From Rhizobium sp. AC27/96 (GTDB lineage Bacteria; Pseudomonadota; Alphaproteobacteria; Rhizobiales; Rhizobiaceae), in contig NZ_LXKN01000058.1 in NCBI RefSeq assembly GCF_001692325.1, forward strand, positions 186,001 to 250,000: a stretch of DNA of 64,000 nucleotides, in the 5' to 3' direction. The position numbers and the translations under genes are program-made. The notes beneath the pieces are model-generated. The model made no database searches. It saw only the letters and a list, made by a program, of their open reading frames with translations, and had not been told where the DNA came from. Below are positions 24,568 through 33,187 of the stretch, piece by piece. Each line of letters begins with the position of its first letter. The first letter of the stretch is position 1.

Positions 24568-25185
24568 TCAGTTCAGTAGTTTCATGGCCGCTTCGGCGGC
24601 GGCAAACATGTGTTCTTGCGTGCGGCCGGTCTTTCCGACCACCCGCATGCCTTTGGTGAGGGAGAGGATCGCGCAGGCGGTGCTCTCGGCGTCGACATGC
24701 TTCGGGATGGAGCCATCCTCCTGTCCGAGGCGGATCAGATCGAGAATGCGCCGTTCGTCAAAGTCGAAGGCCACGCCGATACGCTTGGCGACGTCATCGT
24801 CAAAAAGGGCAAGCTCGGTGGCGCTACCGACGGCGAGGCAGCCCCTGCGGCCAATGTCGCCCCATGATGATCCGGCGAAGAATGTCATCAACGCACGCAG
24901 CTTTTCGTATCCATTGGGCGCGGCAGCAATGCAGTCGTCAAGCATGTGCTGGCGCACATGGCGATAGCGATCGAAGGCGGCGAGGAAGACGCCGCGCTTG
25001 TCGCCGAAGGCCTTGTAGACGCTGCCCGCAGTCAGACCCATGGCCTCGGTCAATTCGCTGATTGAGGCGGCGTAATAGCCGCGCTCGGAAAAGACCCGCA
25101 GCGCTTCGTCGAGCGCTGCGTCCATGTCGAATTCCCTGGGGCGGCCGCGAAGTTTCGGCGCGATATCGATGGTGTCCGTTGTCAT
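24568..25185 (-). CDS. TetR/AcrR family regulator
   Basis: 205 residues. The N-terminal HTH (ALRVFSERGYYAASISELTE, then AMGLTAGSVYKAFGDKRGVF) is canonical; the C-terminal half is a TetR ligand domain. It precedes an MFS pump gene in the same direction. A 16-bp palindrome 13 bp upstream of its start (25198-25213) is a likely autoregulatory operator, so this is a typical TetR-repressed efflux unit. Confidence 0.92.
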   Translation of the reverse strand: MTTDTIDIAPKLRGRPREFDMDAALDEALRVFSERGYYAASISELTEAMGLTAGSVYKAFGDKRGVFLAAFDRYRHVRQHMLDDCIAAAPNGYEKLRALMTFFAGSSWGDIGRRGCLAVGSATELALFDDDVAKRIGVAFDFDERRILDLIRLGQEDGSIPKHVDAESTACAILSLTKGMRVVGKTGRTQEHMFAAAEAAMKLLN

Positions 25186-25197
25186 GCGACTCTTTTA

Positions 25198-25213
25198 GGA
25201 AATGATCGTTTCC
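25198..25213. promoter_or_regulatory. probable TetR operator
   Basis: GGAAATGATCGTTTCC is palindromic at 14 of 16 positions and lies immediately upstream of the TetR-MFS operon start at 25185. Position and symmetry fit an autorepressor site. Confidence 0.6.
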
Positions 25214-25298
25214 AAATCAAGCGAATTTTTGCACTGCAACAGAACTATTACCGGCCGCCACTATCGGGTGTCGGTGTTAAGTTGTTTTTTTATTGACG

Positions 25299-25805
25299 TT
25301 ATTGGAAAATGATGGCCATGTGGATCGCGTCCTTGTAACGCCCATCTATGCGCACGGATCTACGCGCGAGACCCTCCCGGACAAAGCCGACCTTCTCATA
25401 AAGCGCTATCGCCCTGATATTGTCGGCATGGACGCTGAGTTCCACGCGCTCCATGCCGGTGTTGCGTGCGGCTTGCAGCGTCGTCTGGATCAGCCTGCGC
25501 CCAAGGCCTTGACCACGATAGGCCGGGATGATTCCCATTCCAAGGTGACCGGCATGGGCATGGGAGGGGAAGGCGTGGCGGCTGATGTCGCACCAGCCGA
25601 CAACATCGCTGCCCGCCAAAGCAACGAATTGCGGATTGCCTTTCGCGATCATGCCGAGCACGAAAGCGCGCGTCTCTTCCAGCGGAAATGCTTCGAGCAT
25701 CGTCAGATATTCGCGCTCGCGCGCGACGGTATCGAGCGCCTTGTGAAAGCCTTCGATGTGCTCGCTGGCGATGGGCAGGACAGTGATACCGGCGCTTGCG
25801 GTCAT
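25299..25805 (-). CDS. GNAT family N-acetyltransferase
   Basis: 168 residues, a complete GNAT domain: LGMGIIPAYRGQGLGRRL is the acetyl-CoA loop (RGQGLGRR) and NIRAIALYEKVGFVREG the C-terminal motif B. The substrate is not predictable; it resembles the PhnO/RimI-like general group. It is a single gene, transcribed away from the TetR promoter region, with the nearest upstream gene about 85 bp away on the same strand. Confidence 0.9.
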   Translation of the reverse strand: MTASAGITVLPIASEHIEGFHKALDTVAREREYLTMLEAFPLEETRAFVLGMIAKGNPQFVALAGSDVVGWCDISRHAFPSHAHAGHLGMGIIPAYRGQGLGRRLIQTTLQAARNTGMERVELSVHADNIRAIALYEKVGFVREGLARRSVRIDGRYKDAIHMAIIFQ

Positions 25806-25889
25806 GGGGCAATATCTCGATGCAAATCAGGGATGTATCGAGGATAGGGATCAACCCTCGCCCTGTCTATCGCCGCATCCAGCCGACGC

Positions 25890-26819
25890 TCACAGATCAA
25901 GCTCCCACGTCTGGCCGTTCAATTCCGGGCCGAACATGCGGTGTTTTTCTTCCGCAACGAGCCTGAAGCCGGCCTTGATGTAGATGGCCCGTGCCGCGTC
26001 GAGAATGTCGTTGGTCCAGAGCGAAAGCCTGGTGTAGCCGGCGTCGCGCGAGAAACGGATGCATTCGTCGACCAGCAGCTTGCCGAGGCCGAGGCCGCGT
26101 GCCGTCTTGTCGACATAGAGCAACCGGAGTTTCGCGACACCATCTCCGCCATCTGCGATCATGGCCGAGCCGACGTTCAGGCCGTTGCGTTCGGCGATCC
26201 AGCAGCGTTCCTTGTCCGGATTGAAGCTGGACAGGAACTTGCCGGCGACTTCGGCGACAAGCGCCTCGAAGCGATGATCCCAGCCGAACTCCTCGGTATA
26301 GAAACGCGCCTGGCTCTGCACGATCCAGCCGATATCACCGGGCCGGGGAGAGCGGATGATTGCCGGAGAAGGCGCGCTCCGGTCAGCGCCGAGCGTCTCC
26401 AGGATCGTCTGCATCGCTTCGACGATGCGCTCGGGCTCGCCAATGGCCAGCCCATCGAAATATCCGGCAATCTGGGCGCGGGAGCGGCGGACGAATTCCT
26501 GGAATTGCACCTGTCCTTTGTCAGTGACTTTTATGACCTGGCTGCGCGCATCTTCGGGGTCGGGCGTCGTCTCGATCAGCCCGTCCTCGCGGAAGCGCTT
26601 GACGATGCGACTGAGATAGGCGGGATCGAGATGCAAGTCGCGGGTCAATGCGGAGGCGGCGACACCGCCGCGAAAGCCGACTTCGAACAGCACGCGCACG
26701 TCCGTCAGCGTATAGGGGCTGTCGAGGTAGGCCTTGTTCAGGACGCCGAGAAAATTGGTGTAGAAGCGATTGAAGTTACGGACGGCATCAATGGTCGTGA
26801 ATTCGTCGGCAATGGTCAT
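25890..26819 (-). CDS. MarR-GNAT fusion protein
   Basis: 309 residues in two domains. Residues ~1-145 are a MarR winged helix (YTLTDVRVLFEVGFRGGVAA, then LHLDPAYLSRIVKRFREDGL and a DPEDARSQVIKVTDKG wing). Residues ~155-309 are a GNAT acetyltransferase (LLYVDKTARGLGLGKLLVDE, AARAIYIKAGFRLVAEE). Such MarR-GNAT fusions are a known family thought to couple gene control with acetylation. A long perfect inverted repeat lies in its 5' region. Target unknown. Confidence 0.92.
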   Translation of the reverse strand: MTIADEFTTIDAVRNFNRFYTNFLGVLNKAYLDSPYTLTDVRVLFEVGFRGGVAASALTRDLHLDPAYLSRIVKRFREDGLIETTPDPEDARSQVIKVTDKGQVQFQEFVRRSRAQIAGYFDGLAIGEPERIVEAMQTILETLGADRSAPSPAIIRSPRPGDIGWIVQSQARFYTEEFGWDHRFEALVAEVAGKFLSSFNPDKERCWIAERNGLNVGSAMIADGGDGVAKLRLLYVDKTARGLGLGKLLVDECIRFSRDAGYTRLSLWTNDILDAARAIYIKAGFRLVAEEKHRMFGPELNGQTWELDL

Positions 26820-26822
26820 GGA

Positions 26823-26852
26823 ACATCGTCTCCTCGGTATAAGAGACGATGT
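26823..26852. promoter_or_regulatory. inverted repeat in the MarR-GNAT 5' region
   Basis: ACATCGTCTC (26823-26832) and GAGACGATGT (26843-26852) are perfect 10-bp arms with a 10-bp gap, 3-33 bp upstream of the start codon at 26819. It may be the protein's own operator, or an mRNA hairpin that hides the ribosome site. Confidence 0.6.
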
Positions 26853-26892
26853 CCATTATTTATTGGACTGAGTCAAGTAACTTGGTCTTGAC

Positions 26893-27612
26893 CTATGCGG
26901 CACAGCTGCTGCGGACACCTTCGTCGGCGAGCGCAAAATCGACAGCTGCCTGGGCATGAATGGTCGTCGTGTCGAAGCCGGGGAGGATCAAGGCATTCGG
27001 ATCGAGAATGAGGCAGATCTCGGTGCAGCCGAGGATGACGCTATCGGCTCCTTCGGCCTTGGCGCGCTCGATGATAGCATTCAGCTTCCGGCGCGATTCG
27101 TCCTTGATGATGCCAGCGCAGAGTTCGTTGAAAATGATGTCGTGGGTTATCGTGCGGTCTTCAGGGCCGGGCACCATGATGGAGACGCCGTTCTCAGCCA
27201 TGCGCTCGGCATAAAAGCCGTGTTCCATGGTGTAGCGCGTGGCGAGCAGCAGCGGCTTTACGCTTCCGGCGGCCTTCAGCGCGGCAGCGGTTTCGTCGAT
27301 GATGTGGATCAATGGCACGGAGACGCGGGATGCGACTTCCGGCGCGATCAGGTGCATGGTGTTGGTGCAGATGAGCACGCATTCGGCGCCGGCTACCTGC
27401 AGGCGATGTGCCGCATCACCAAGGCGGGCGGCGGCGTCATCCCAACGGCCGGCCTTTTGCAAGGCGACGATCTCGGCGAAATTGACGGAGTACATCAGCA
27501 CTTCGGCGGAGGAGAGGCCACCCAGCTGGTCGCGGACCATTTCGTTGATCTGGCGATAATAGACCGCCGAACTTTCGAAACTCATGCCGCCGATCAGGCC
27601 AATGGTGCGCAT
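26893..27612 (-). CDS. aspartate/glutamate racemase family protein
   Basis: 239 residues of the PLP-independent Asp/Glu racemase family (YgeA/RacX-like). The two catalytic cysteines are C82 in ICTNTMH and C196 in LGCTEIC; IGLIGGMSFESSAVYYRQIN is the family N-terminus. It would interconvert D- and L-aspartate or another acidic or broad-spectrum amino acid. It diverges from an Lrp/AsnC regulator 160 bp away, which makes it the likely target of that regulator. Confidence 0.92.
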   Translation of the reverse strand: MRTIGLIGGMSFESSAVYYRQINEMVRDQLGGLSSAEVLMYSVNFAEIVALQKAGRWDDAAARLGDAAHRLQVAGAECVLICTNTMHLIAPEVASRVSVPLIHIIDETAAALKAAGSVKPLLLATRYTMEHGFYAERMAENGVSIMVPGPEDRTITHDIIFNELCAGIIKDESRRKLNAIIERAKAEGADSVILGCTEICLILDPNALILPGFDTTTIHAQAAVDFALADEGVRSSCAA

Positions 27613-27772
27613 AATGCTGTTCTCCGCTCTTGAATGTGAATGCAGGAATAGTGCTGCGATTCACGCGCCGTGTGTTTGCAATCTTTGTGATTTTGACAAT
27701 TCAATCTGCAACGATTTGCGTATTTTCGGAGTTTTGTGCAAAATTACGGCGCTCTGATGGAGATTATTGCAC

Positions 27773-28237
27773 ATGCTGGACGAACGTGACCGAAAGATTC
27801 TCGAATTTTTGCAGGGCGATGCCGGCATTTCGGTGACCGAGCTTGCCGATCGCGTCGCCCTGTCGGTCTCCGCATGCTCGCGCCGTATCCAGCGGCTGGA
27901 GGAGAGCGGTCATATCGCCAGGCGCATCGTCGTGCTCGACCGGGAGAAGATGGGAGTGCCGACGACAGTCTACGCGCTGATCAAGACGGCGCACCATGCC
28001 GACGAGTGGATCGAGGCTTTCCGCAAGGCGATCGGCGATATTCCCGAGATCGTCGAGGCGCATCGGCTCACCGGAAATCACGACTATATTCTGAAGATCG
28101 TCTTGCCCCGCGTCGAACATTATGACGTCATCTACAAGCAGCTCGTGCGCCGGGTCGAATTGTTCGACGTATCGGCGTCGATCTCGATGGAAGAGCTGAA
28201 AAGCGGTGCTTCCATTCCCGTAGGCTATGCGCAGTAG
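27773..28237 (+). CDS. Lrp/AsnC family transcriptional regulator
   Basis: 154 residues. N-terminal HTH (LDERDRKILEFLQGDAGISV, then LSVSACSRRIQRLEESGHIA) and C-terminal RAM ligand domain (EIVEAHRLTGNHDYILKIVL). The ATG at 27773 has GGAG 10 nt upstream; a TTG 6 bp earlier is less likely. The divergent racemase gene suggests control by an amino acid. The intergenic region is AT-rich with several TTGCAA/TGCAA repeats and a TTGACA at 27693, possible regulator and promoter sites. Confidence 0.93.
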   Translation: MLDERDRKILEFLQGDAGISVTELADRVALSVSACSRRIQRLEESGHIARRIVVLDREKMGVPTTVYALIKTAHHADEWIEAFRKAIGDIPEIVEAHRLTGNHDYILKIVLPRVEHYDVIYKQLVRRVELFDVSASISMEELKSGASIPVGYAQ

Positions 28238-28263
28238 GTTCACATAGCCGCGTGCTGATTTTG

Positions 28264-28289
28264 CATGCCACGTCAGTCAAGGTGGCATG
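28264..28289. other. inverted repeat downstream of the Lrp gene
   Basis: CATGCCAC (28264-28271) and GTGGCATG (28282-28289) are perfect 8-bp arms with a 10-bp gap, 26 bp after the Lrp-type stop. No T-run follows, so termination is uncertain; it may be an operator for the next gene. Confidence 0.4.
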
Positions 28290-28353
28290 AGAGGGTTAAG
28301 GGCTTTCAGTTGTAGAATTACTGTCGCGGTTATCGCTTTAGGGGCTATATGCC

Positions 28354-28914
28354 ATGCGCAACACAGACATTCAGAATTACTTCCTGCCCGGTGAAAAGCT
28401 ATTGTGGCTAGGTCGACCGAAACAGGGCCTGATGTTTAGCAAGAGGGATGTGCTGCAGGTGCCGTTCTCGCTCATGTGGGGCGGCTTTGCTATTTTCTGG
28501 GAGACTATGGCTGTGCGCCAGGCCAACGCGCCGCTCTTTTTCAGATTGTGGGGCGTGCCTTTTATATTAATTGGCCTCTATCTCATCGTCGGTCGGTTTG
28601 CGCTGGATGCGTTTGTTCGCGCGAGGACCCAGTATGCGGTCAGTGATCAACGGATCATAGTCTTGCGCGAGGGCTGGTTTTCCAAACTTCTGACCATGTC
28701 GTTGGACCGGCTGCCTGCTCTGGATCTGGATCAGAAAGGCGATGGAACAGGGACAATCAGTTTTGGAAGCGATATCCAGGCCGGCTATGGCCGCCGCAAT
28801 GGGCTGAGCGCCTGGACTCCGGCGCTTTCGGATGTGCCTCAATTTCTCGGCATCCGCGAGGTGCGCGACACATTCAATATCATCCAGCGGGCGCAATCGA
28901 TGAAAGCATCTTGA
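28354..28914 (+). CDS. membrane protein with bacterial PH-like domain
   Basis: 186 residues. It opens with NYFLPGEKLLWLGRPKQGLM, typical of bPH2/YdbS-like proteins, has two membrane helices (around 36-54 and 66-84) and then a beta-rich domain beginning RTQYAVSDQRIIVLREGWFS, the usual PH-like start after the helices. The function of such proteins is not established. It is a single gene with its own start at ATG 28354. Confidence 0.72.
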   Translation: MRNTDIQNYFLPGEKLLWLGRPKQGLMFSKRDVLQVPFSLMWGGFAIFWETMAVRQANAPLFFRLWGVPFILIGLYLIVGRFALDAFVRARTQYAVSDQRIIVLREGWFSKLLTMSLDRLPALDLDQKGDGTGTISFGSDIQAGYGRRNGLSAWTPALSDVPQFLGIREVRDTFNIIQRAQSMKAS

Positions 28915-29021
28915 CCATCAGCGCAAGGTGGCAGCCGCAGGGGTGCCATGCATAAAAGATGATTGCCGCTCATCCTTCGCAACTCTACGTTTTCGATGAA
29001 CCGTGGATATGAGGTGTTACG

Positions 29022-30284
29022 ATGCAGGATCATCACGTTGTCGTTGTCGGAGGCGGTTTTGGCGGGTTGCAGCTCGCCAACGATCTGAAGGGCGCGCCTG
29101 TCCGCATCACGCTGATCGACCGGCGCAATCACCACCTCTTTCAGCCACTTCTCTATCAGGTCGCGACGACATTGCTTGCCACATCGGAGATCGCCTGGCC
29201 GATCCGCAGCTTCTTCAGGGATCGGCCCGAAGTCACGACGTTGCTGGCCGAGGTCGTCGGCGTCGACAGCGAGGCGCATCAGGTGCTTCTGAAGGATGGC
29301 CAGAAGATCGGCTACGATACACTGGTGCTGGCGACGGGCGCGACACACGCCTATTTCGGCCATGACGAATGGGAGCCGGTAGCACCGGGCCTGAAGACGC
29401 TGGAAGATGCCACGACCATTCGCCGACGCGTTCTCCTTGCTTTCGAGCAGGCGGAGCTGGAAACCGACCCGGCTGTCCGTGAAGCGCTACTGACTTTCGT
29501 CATCGTCGGCGCGGGTCCTACGGGGGTGGAGCTTGCCGGTATCATCTCGGAACTGGCAAGGACGACGCTGCCGAAGGAATTCCGCAATATCGACACGCGC
29601 AAGGCCAGGATCATTCTCGTTGAGGCCGGGCCGCGGGTGCTGGCTGCTTTCGCCGAGGAACTGTCCGACTATGCGCGCAAGGAGCTGGAGGTCCTCGGCG
29701 TCGAGCTCCATTTCGGCAAGCCGGTCACTTCATGCAGCGCGGAGGGGGTCGTGATCGGTGATAGCTTCGTGCCATGCCGCACCATCGTCTGGGCGGCGGG
29801 TGTGGAGGCATCGCCGGCGGCGAAATGGCTTGACATACCCGCCGATCGCGCTGGTCGTGCCGTCGTCGACAAGGAGCTGAGGGCGCCGGGCAAGGACGAT
29901 ATTTTTGTCATCGGCGACACGGCATTGGTCCTGCGCGAGGATGGCAGTCCGGTGCCGGGGATCGCTCCGGCCGCCAAGCAGCAGGGAGATTATGTCGCCA
30001 GGGTGATCAGGGCGAAGCTGGCCGGCAAGCCGGCGCCGGGGCCGTTTCGCTACAAGCATCAGGGCAGCCTTGCGACGATCGGCAAGAGTGCCGCGATCAT
30101 CGACTTCGGCTGGATCAAATTAAAGGGATGGCTTGCCTGGTGGGTCTGGGGTCTCGCCCACATCTATTTCCTGATCGGCACCCGCTGGCGCATCGCCGTC
30201 GCCTGGAGCTGGCTGTGGATCTATATCAGCCGGCAGCACAGTGCCCGGCTGATCACGCAACGGGAAACCATGCGCGAGGATTGA
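29022..30284 (+). CDS. ndh: type II NADH:quinone oxidoreductase (NDH-2)
   Basis: 420 residues. It passes electrons from NADH to quinone at the inner membrane without pumping protons. FAD motif VVGGGFGGLQLA (8-19), the FQPLLYQVAT quinone-site region, NADH motif VIVGAGPTGVELAG, and DIFVIGDTA are present. The C-terminus is hydrophobic (GWLAWWVWGLAHIYFLIGTR), the usual membrane anchor. It is followed immediately by a bidirectional terminator. Confidence 0.93.
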   Translation: MQDHHVVVVGGGFGGLQLANDLKGAPVRITLIDRRNHHLFQPLLYQVATTLLATSEIAWPIRSFFRDRPEVTTLLAEVVGVDSEAHQVLLKDGQKIGYDTLVLATGATHAYFGHDEWEPVAPGLKTLEDATTIRRRVLLAFEQAELETDPAVREALLTFVIVGAGPTGVELAGIISELARTTLPKEFRNIDTRKARIILVEAGPRVLAAFAEELSDYARKELEVLGVELHFGKPVTSCSAEGVVIGDSFVPCRTIVWAAGVEASPAAKWLDIPADRAGRAVVDKELRAPGKDDIFVIGDTALVLREDGSPVPGIAPAAKQQGDYVARVIRAKLAGKPAPGPFRYKHQGSLATIGKSAAIIDFGWIKLKGWLAWWVWGLAHIYFLIGTRWRIAVAWSWLWIYISRQHSARLITQRETMRED

Positions 30285-30286
30285 AA

Positions 30287-30311
30287 AAGGGCAGCCGTAG
30301 TGGCTGCCCTT
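30287..30311. terminator. bidirectional rho-independent terminator
   Basis: AAGGGCAGCC (30287-30296) pairs with GGCTGCCCTT (30302-30311). On the plus strand it is followed by TCCTTAT after ndh; on the minus strand the same stem is followed by TTTTTC, serving the convergent alcohol dehydrogenase gene that ends at 30339. Confidence 0.75.
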
Positions 30312-30338
30312 TCCTTATGAGTCACAATGCGGTGACGC

Positions 30339-31382
30339 TTACGCCAGCGATGCGATGTCGATGACGAAGCGGTAACGGACGTCGCTCTTCAGCACGCGCT
30401 CATAGGCTTCGTTGACCTGATCGATGCTGATCACCTCGATCTCCGAGGCAATGTTGTGCTTGCCGCAGAAATCCAGCATTTCCTGGGTTTCCTTGATCGA
30501 GCCGATCATCGAGCCCGAGAGGCTGCGACGGCCGGGGATCAGCGAGAAGGCATGGACCGGGACCGGATGCTCTGGCGCACCGACCACGACCATGCTGCCA
30601 TCGACCTTCAAGAGGCCAAGATAGGCATTCCAGTCGAGCGCAATGCCGACCGTCATGATGAGCAGGTCGAAAGTGCCGGCGAGCGTCGTGAAGGTCTCGG
30701 CGTCGCTGGTGGCATAATAGTGGTCAGCGCCGAGACGCAGACCGTCTTCCTTCTTGGAAAGCGACTGGCTGAGAACGGTGACTTCGGCACCCATCGCATG
30801 GGCGATCTTGACGCCCATGTGACCGAGGCCGCCCATGCCGACGATTGCGACCTTCTTGCCGGGACCCGCCTTCCAGTGGTGCAGCGGCGAGTAGAGCGTG
30901 ATGCCGGCGCAGAGCAGCGGTGCAGCAGCGTCGAGCGGGATATTTTCGGGGATCGAGAGGACGTAGCCTTCCTTGACGACGATCGAGTCCGAATAGCCGC
31001 CATAGGTTGGCGTCGTGCCATCGGCCTCGAAGTCGTTGTAGGTCTGAACGACGCCCGGCATGTAGTGTTCCAGGTCGAGGTCGCGGGTGGCGCAGGTCGT
31101 GCAGGAATTGACGAAGCAGCCGACGCCGACGCGGTCGCCGACCTTGAACTTGCTCACTTTCGAGCCGACGGCGCTGACGATACCGGCGATCTCATGACCG
31201 GGTACCATCGGATATTTTGCATTGCCCCATTCGTTGCGGGCCTGGTGAATGTCGGAATGGCAGATGCCGGAGAACTTGATCTCGATGACGACGTCATCCT
31301 CATTCGGCTCGCGACGTTCGAAGGTGAACGGCGTCAGCGGCTTGGAGGCGTCAGTGGCGGCATAACCCTTTGCGATAGGCAT
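30339..31382 (-). CDS. NAD(P)-dependent alcohol dehydrogenase (YahK/CAD-like MDR)
   Basis: 347 residues of the zinc medium-chain dehydrogenase family, reducing aldehydes with NADPH. The catalytic zinc site is intact (C41 in GICHSDIH, H63-E64 in PGHEIAG, a later C in the LLCAGIT segment) and the cofactor motif is VGMGGLGHMGVK. In the structural-zinc loop only two of the usual four cysteines remain (C94 and C97); the expected third and fourth are R100 and M108. It diverges from an AraC regulator about 220 bp away, probably its activator, as YqhC is for yqhD. Confidence 0.92.
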   Translation of the reverse strand: MPIAKGYAATDASKPLTPFTFERREPNEDDVVIEIKFSGICHSDIHQARNEWGNAKYPMVPGHEIAGIVSAVGSKVSKFKVGDRVGVGCFVNSCTTCATRDLDLEHYMPGVVQTYNDFEADGTTPTYGGYSDSIVVKEGYVLSIPENIPLDAAAPLLCAGITLYSPLHHWKAGPGKKVAIVGMGGLGHMGVKIAHAMGAEVTVLSQSLSKKEDGLRLGADHYYATSDAETFTTLAGTFDLLIMTVGIALDWNAYLGLLKVDGSMVVVGAPEHPVPVHAFSLIPGRRSLSGSMIGSIKETQEMLDFCGKHNIASEIEVISIDQVNEAYERVLKSDVRYRFVIDIASLA

Positions 31383-31396
31383 GGGAGACTTCCTTG

Positions 31397-31431
31397 TTTT
31401 CGGAGGAGGTGGGGTTTTCGGAGGAGGTGGG
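31397..31431. repeat. 17-bp direct repeat in the alcohol dehydrogenase 5' region
   Basis: TTTTCGGAGGAGGTGGG occurs at 31397-31413 and again at 31415-31431, 15 bp upstream of the alcohol dehydrogenase start. It may be a duplicated regulator half-site or a slippage product. Confidence 0.65.
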
Positions 31432-31599
31432 AGTGGAATTGGGATGTCCGACTATGCATCGGGAAGGGGCCACAGCGTTAGAGCGATCCTGCAAGCTTTA
31501 TGTACGATCCTGCGAATCTAAATGTGCGGCCGCTCTTTTGCAGCGGACTTCCGTTACCTAGATATGCCTTGATATCCACTCGAAAACAGTTGGTTGCGA

Positions 31600-32511
31600 A
31601 TGACACTGCCTTTCAATCCAAATCAGGAACTCGCATCCATCGTTGCTCGTTTCGCCACGGGGGATGGAGAACACCGCACCCCGATCGATGGTCTCAACCT
31701 CTATCGGCAATCGGCTGCGACGGTTTGGCAGCACGGGGCTTATCGGCCTTGCTATGCCATTGTCGTCCAGGGGCGGAAGACCCTGACTGTTGGCACCGAT
31801 ACCTACCACTATGGCGTCGGCGAGTATATTTTGACTGCCCTCGATCTGCCCGTATCGACCCAGGTGACCAATGTCGGCAGTGACACGCCCTATCTCTGTT
31901 TCGGCATGGCGCTGGACAGCGAGCGCCTGAAGGAACTTCTGTCACGCGTCAACATTCCAAGCCAGGCGGTGACGGCCGAGCCCTTGCGTGGCCTCGCGAT
32001 CAATACGGCTTCGCCGGAATTGCTCGATGCGTCGTTGCGGCTTCTCAGATTGCTGGATCGGCCGGAAGATATTCCGGCGATGGCGCCATTGATCGAGCAG
32101 GAGATCCTTTACCGCCTGTTGACCGGCCCGAACGGTCCGCGGCTGCTGCAGGTCGCCATGGCGGAAAGCCAGAGCAACCGGGTGGCGCGTGCCATTGCCT
32201 GGCTTCGCGGCAATTTCGAACAGCCTCTGCGCATCGAGGAACTGGCCGAGCGCATCGGCATGAGCGTTTCCTCCCTGCATCATCATTTCAAGGCCGTCAC
32301 GGCCATGTCGCCGATGCAGTATCAGAAGCAGCTCCGGCTGCATGAGGCGCGGCGCCTGATGATCGTCGAACAGCTCGATGTGGGTTCGGCCGGCCATCGC
32401 GTCGGCTATCAGAGCCCTTCGCAATTCAGCCGTGAATATAGCCGCCTCTATGGTCTGTCGCCGCTCAGGGATGTCGAGGCGATGCGCAACAATGCTGTCG
32501 CCGCCGAATAG
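31600..32511 (+). CDS. AraC family transcriptional regulator (YqhC-like)
   Basis: 303 residues. The N-terminal AraC_N-type cupin domain (YRPCYAIVVQGRKTL, YILTALDLPVSTQV) and the C-terminal double HTH (LRIEELAERIGMSVSSLHHH, then a GYQSPSQFSREYSRLYG motif) are clear. The ATG at 31600 is used; a TTG two codons earlier is possible. It diverges from the alcohol dehydrogenase gene, so it is likely to be an aldehyde-responsive activator of that gene. Confidence 0.9.
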   Translation: MTLPFNPNQELASIVARFATGDGEHRTPIDGLNLYRQSAATVWQHGAYRPCYAIVVQGRKTLTVGTDTYHYGVGEYILTALDLPVSTQVTNVGSDTPYLCFGMALDSERLKELLSRVNIPSQAVTAEPLRGLAINTASPELLDASLRLLRLLDRPEDIPAMAPLIEQEILYRLLTGPNGPRLLQVAMAESQSNRVARAIAWLRGNFEQPLRIEELAERIGMSVSSLHHHFKAVTAMSPMQYQKQLRLHEARRLMIVEQLDVGSAGHRVGYQSPSQFSREYSRLYGLSPLRDVEAMRNNAVAAE

Positions 32512-32513
32512 GC

Positions 32514-32927
32514 TTAGCTGATGGGCGCGTGGCAATTGCCGCCGTTCCAGGTGTAGCTCGGAACGGCGTCTTGCGGCCCCCACAGGCCTTCGAAACGATC
32601 ATATTCGGCATCGAACCTTATCGTTAGCGAGCCCATCCCATATTTGTCGAACCAGCGCAGGGTTCGTTTCCTGCCGTGCGCCGTTCCGATTTCGGAGAGA
32701 GCACCGATCGTCGTATTGCCATCGTCTTGGAAACGATAGGTGCCGGCGATATGGCCCTGTGTGTCAACCTGCAATGATGTTTCGACATCCACCAGCGATC
32801 CGGCGGAGAGGAGCTTGCCGCAATAGTGCCCAGCCGGACCGGCAGCAGGTTTTGCCGCCGAGGCCTCTGCCGTTGGCAGCCCAAGCACGACCGTCGCGAA
32901 CCATATGCCTATGACACGGGCAAGCAT
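32514..32927 (-). CDS. hypothetical exported protein, 137 residues
   Basis: I do not recognise the family. The ATG at 32927 begins a signal peptide (MLARVIGIWFATVVLGLPTA, cleavage after AEASA) with AAGGG 9 nt upstream; an in-frame ATG at 33005 would add 26 residues. The mature part is beta-rich with the pattern HYCGKLLSAGSLVDVETSL, HIAGTYRFQDDG, LTIRFDAEYDRFEGLWG and ends in a cysteine (NGGNCHAP). It sits convergent to the AraC gene and divergent from the TetR-ilvC unit. Confidence 0.7.
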   Translation of the reverse strand: MLARVIGIWFATVVLGLPTAEASAAKPAAGPAGHYCGKLLSAGSLVDVETSLQVDTQGHIAGTYRFQDDGNTTIGALSEIGTAHGRKRTLRWFDKYGMGSLTIRFDAEYDRFEGLWGPQDAVPSYTWNGGNCHAPIS

Positions 32928-33153
32928 TCCTCGTTTGCCCTTGCCGAGATGAACCGGTGCGGAGGCAAGAGGTATGGTTGAAAGGTGCGTCAATGCGGCG
33001 TTCATCACCCAGGTCCTGATGAAGAGATATCTATGCCGGCAAGCTCTAGCTGTCGTGTGCCTGCCATGACAAGCGGCTCCGATTTTTTGGCGCAGTGCAG
33101 CAACGAATTTCGCTTGACGCCTGCTTCGGGGTGCTGCATAACGCGCCACGAAC

Positions 33154-33169
33154 CGTACCGTACGGTACG
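33154..33169. promoter_or_regulatory. perfect palindromic operator of the TetR-ilvC unit
   Basis: CGTACCGTACGGTACG is a perfect 16-bp palindrome, 18 bp before the likely GTG start of the TetR gene. Position and symmetry fit autorepression by the TetR protein, with possible effect on ilvC downstream. Confidence 0.65.
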
Positions 33170-33187
33170 CATTTGGGAGTGGCCATC

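Noticed and set aside
33095..33187. N-terminal extension of the TetR protein
   Set aside because: It would include the perfect palindrome in coding DNA and has no ribosome site, whereas GTG 33188 has one.
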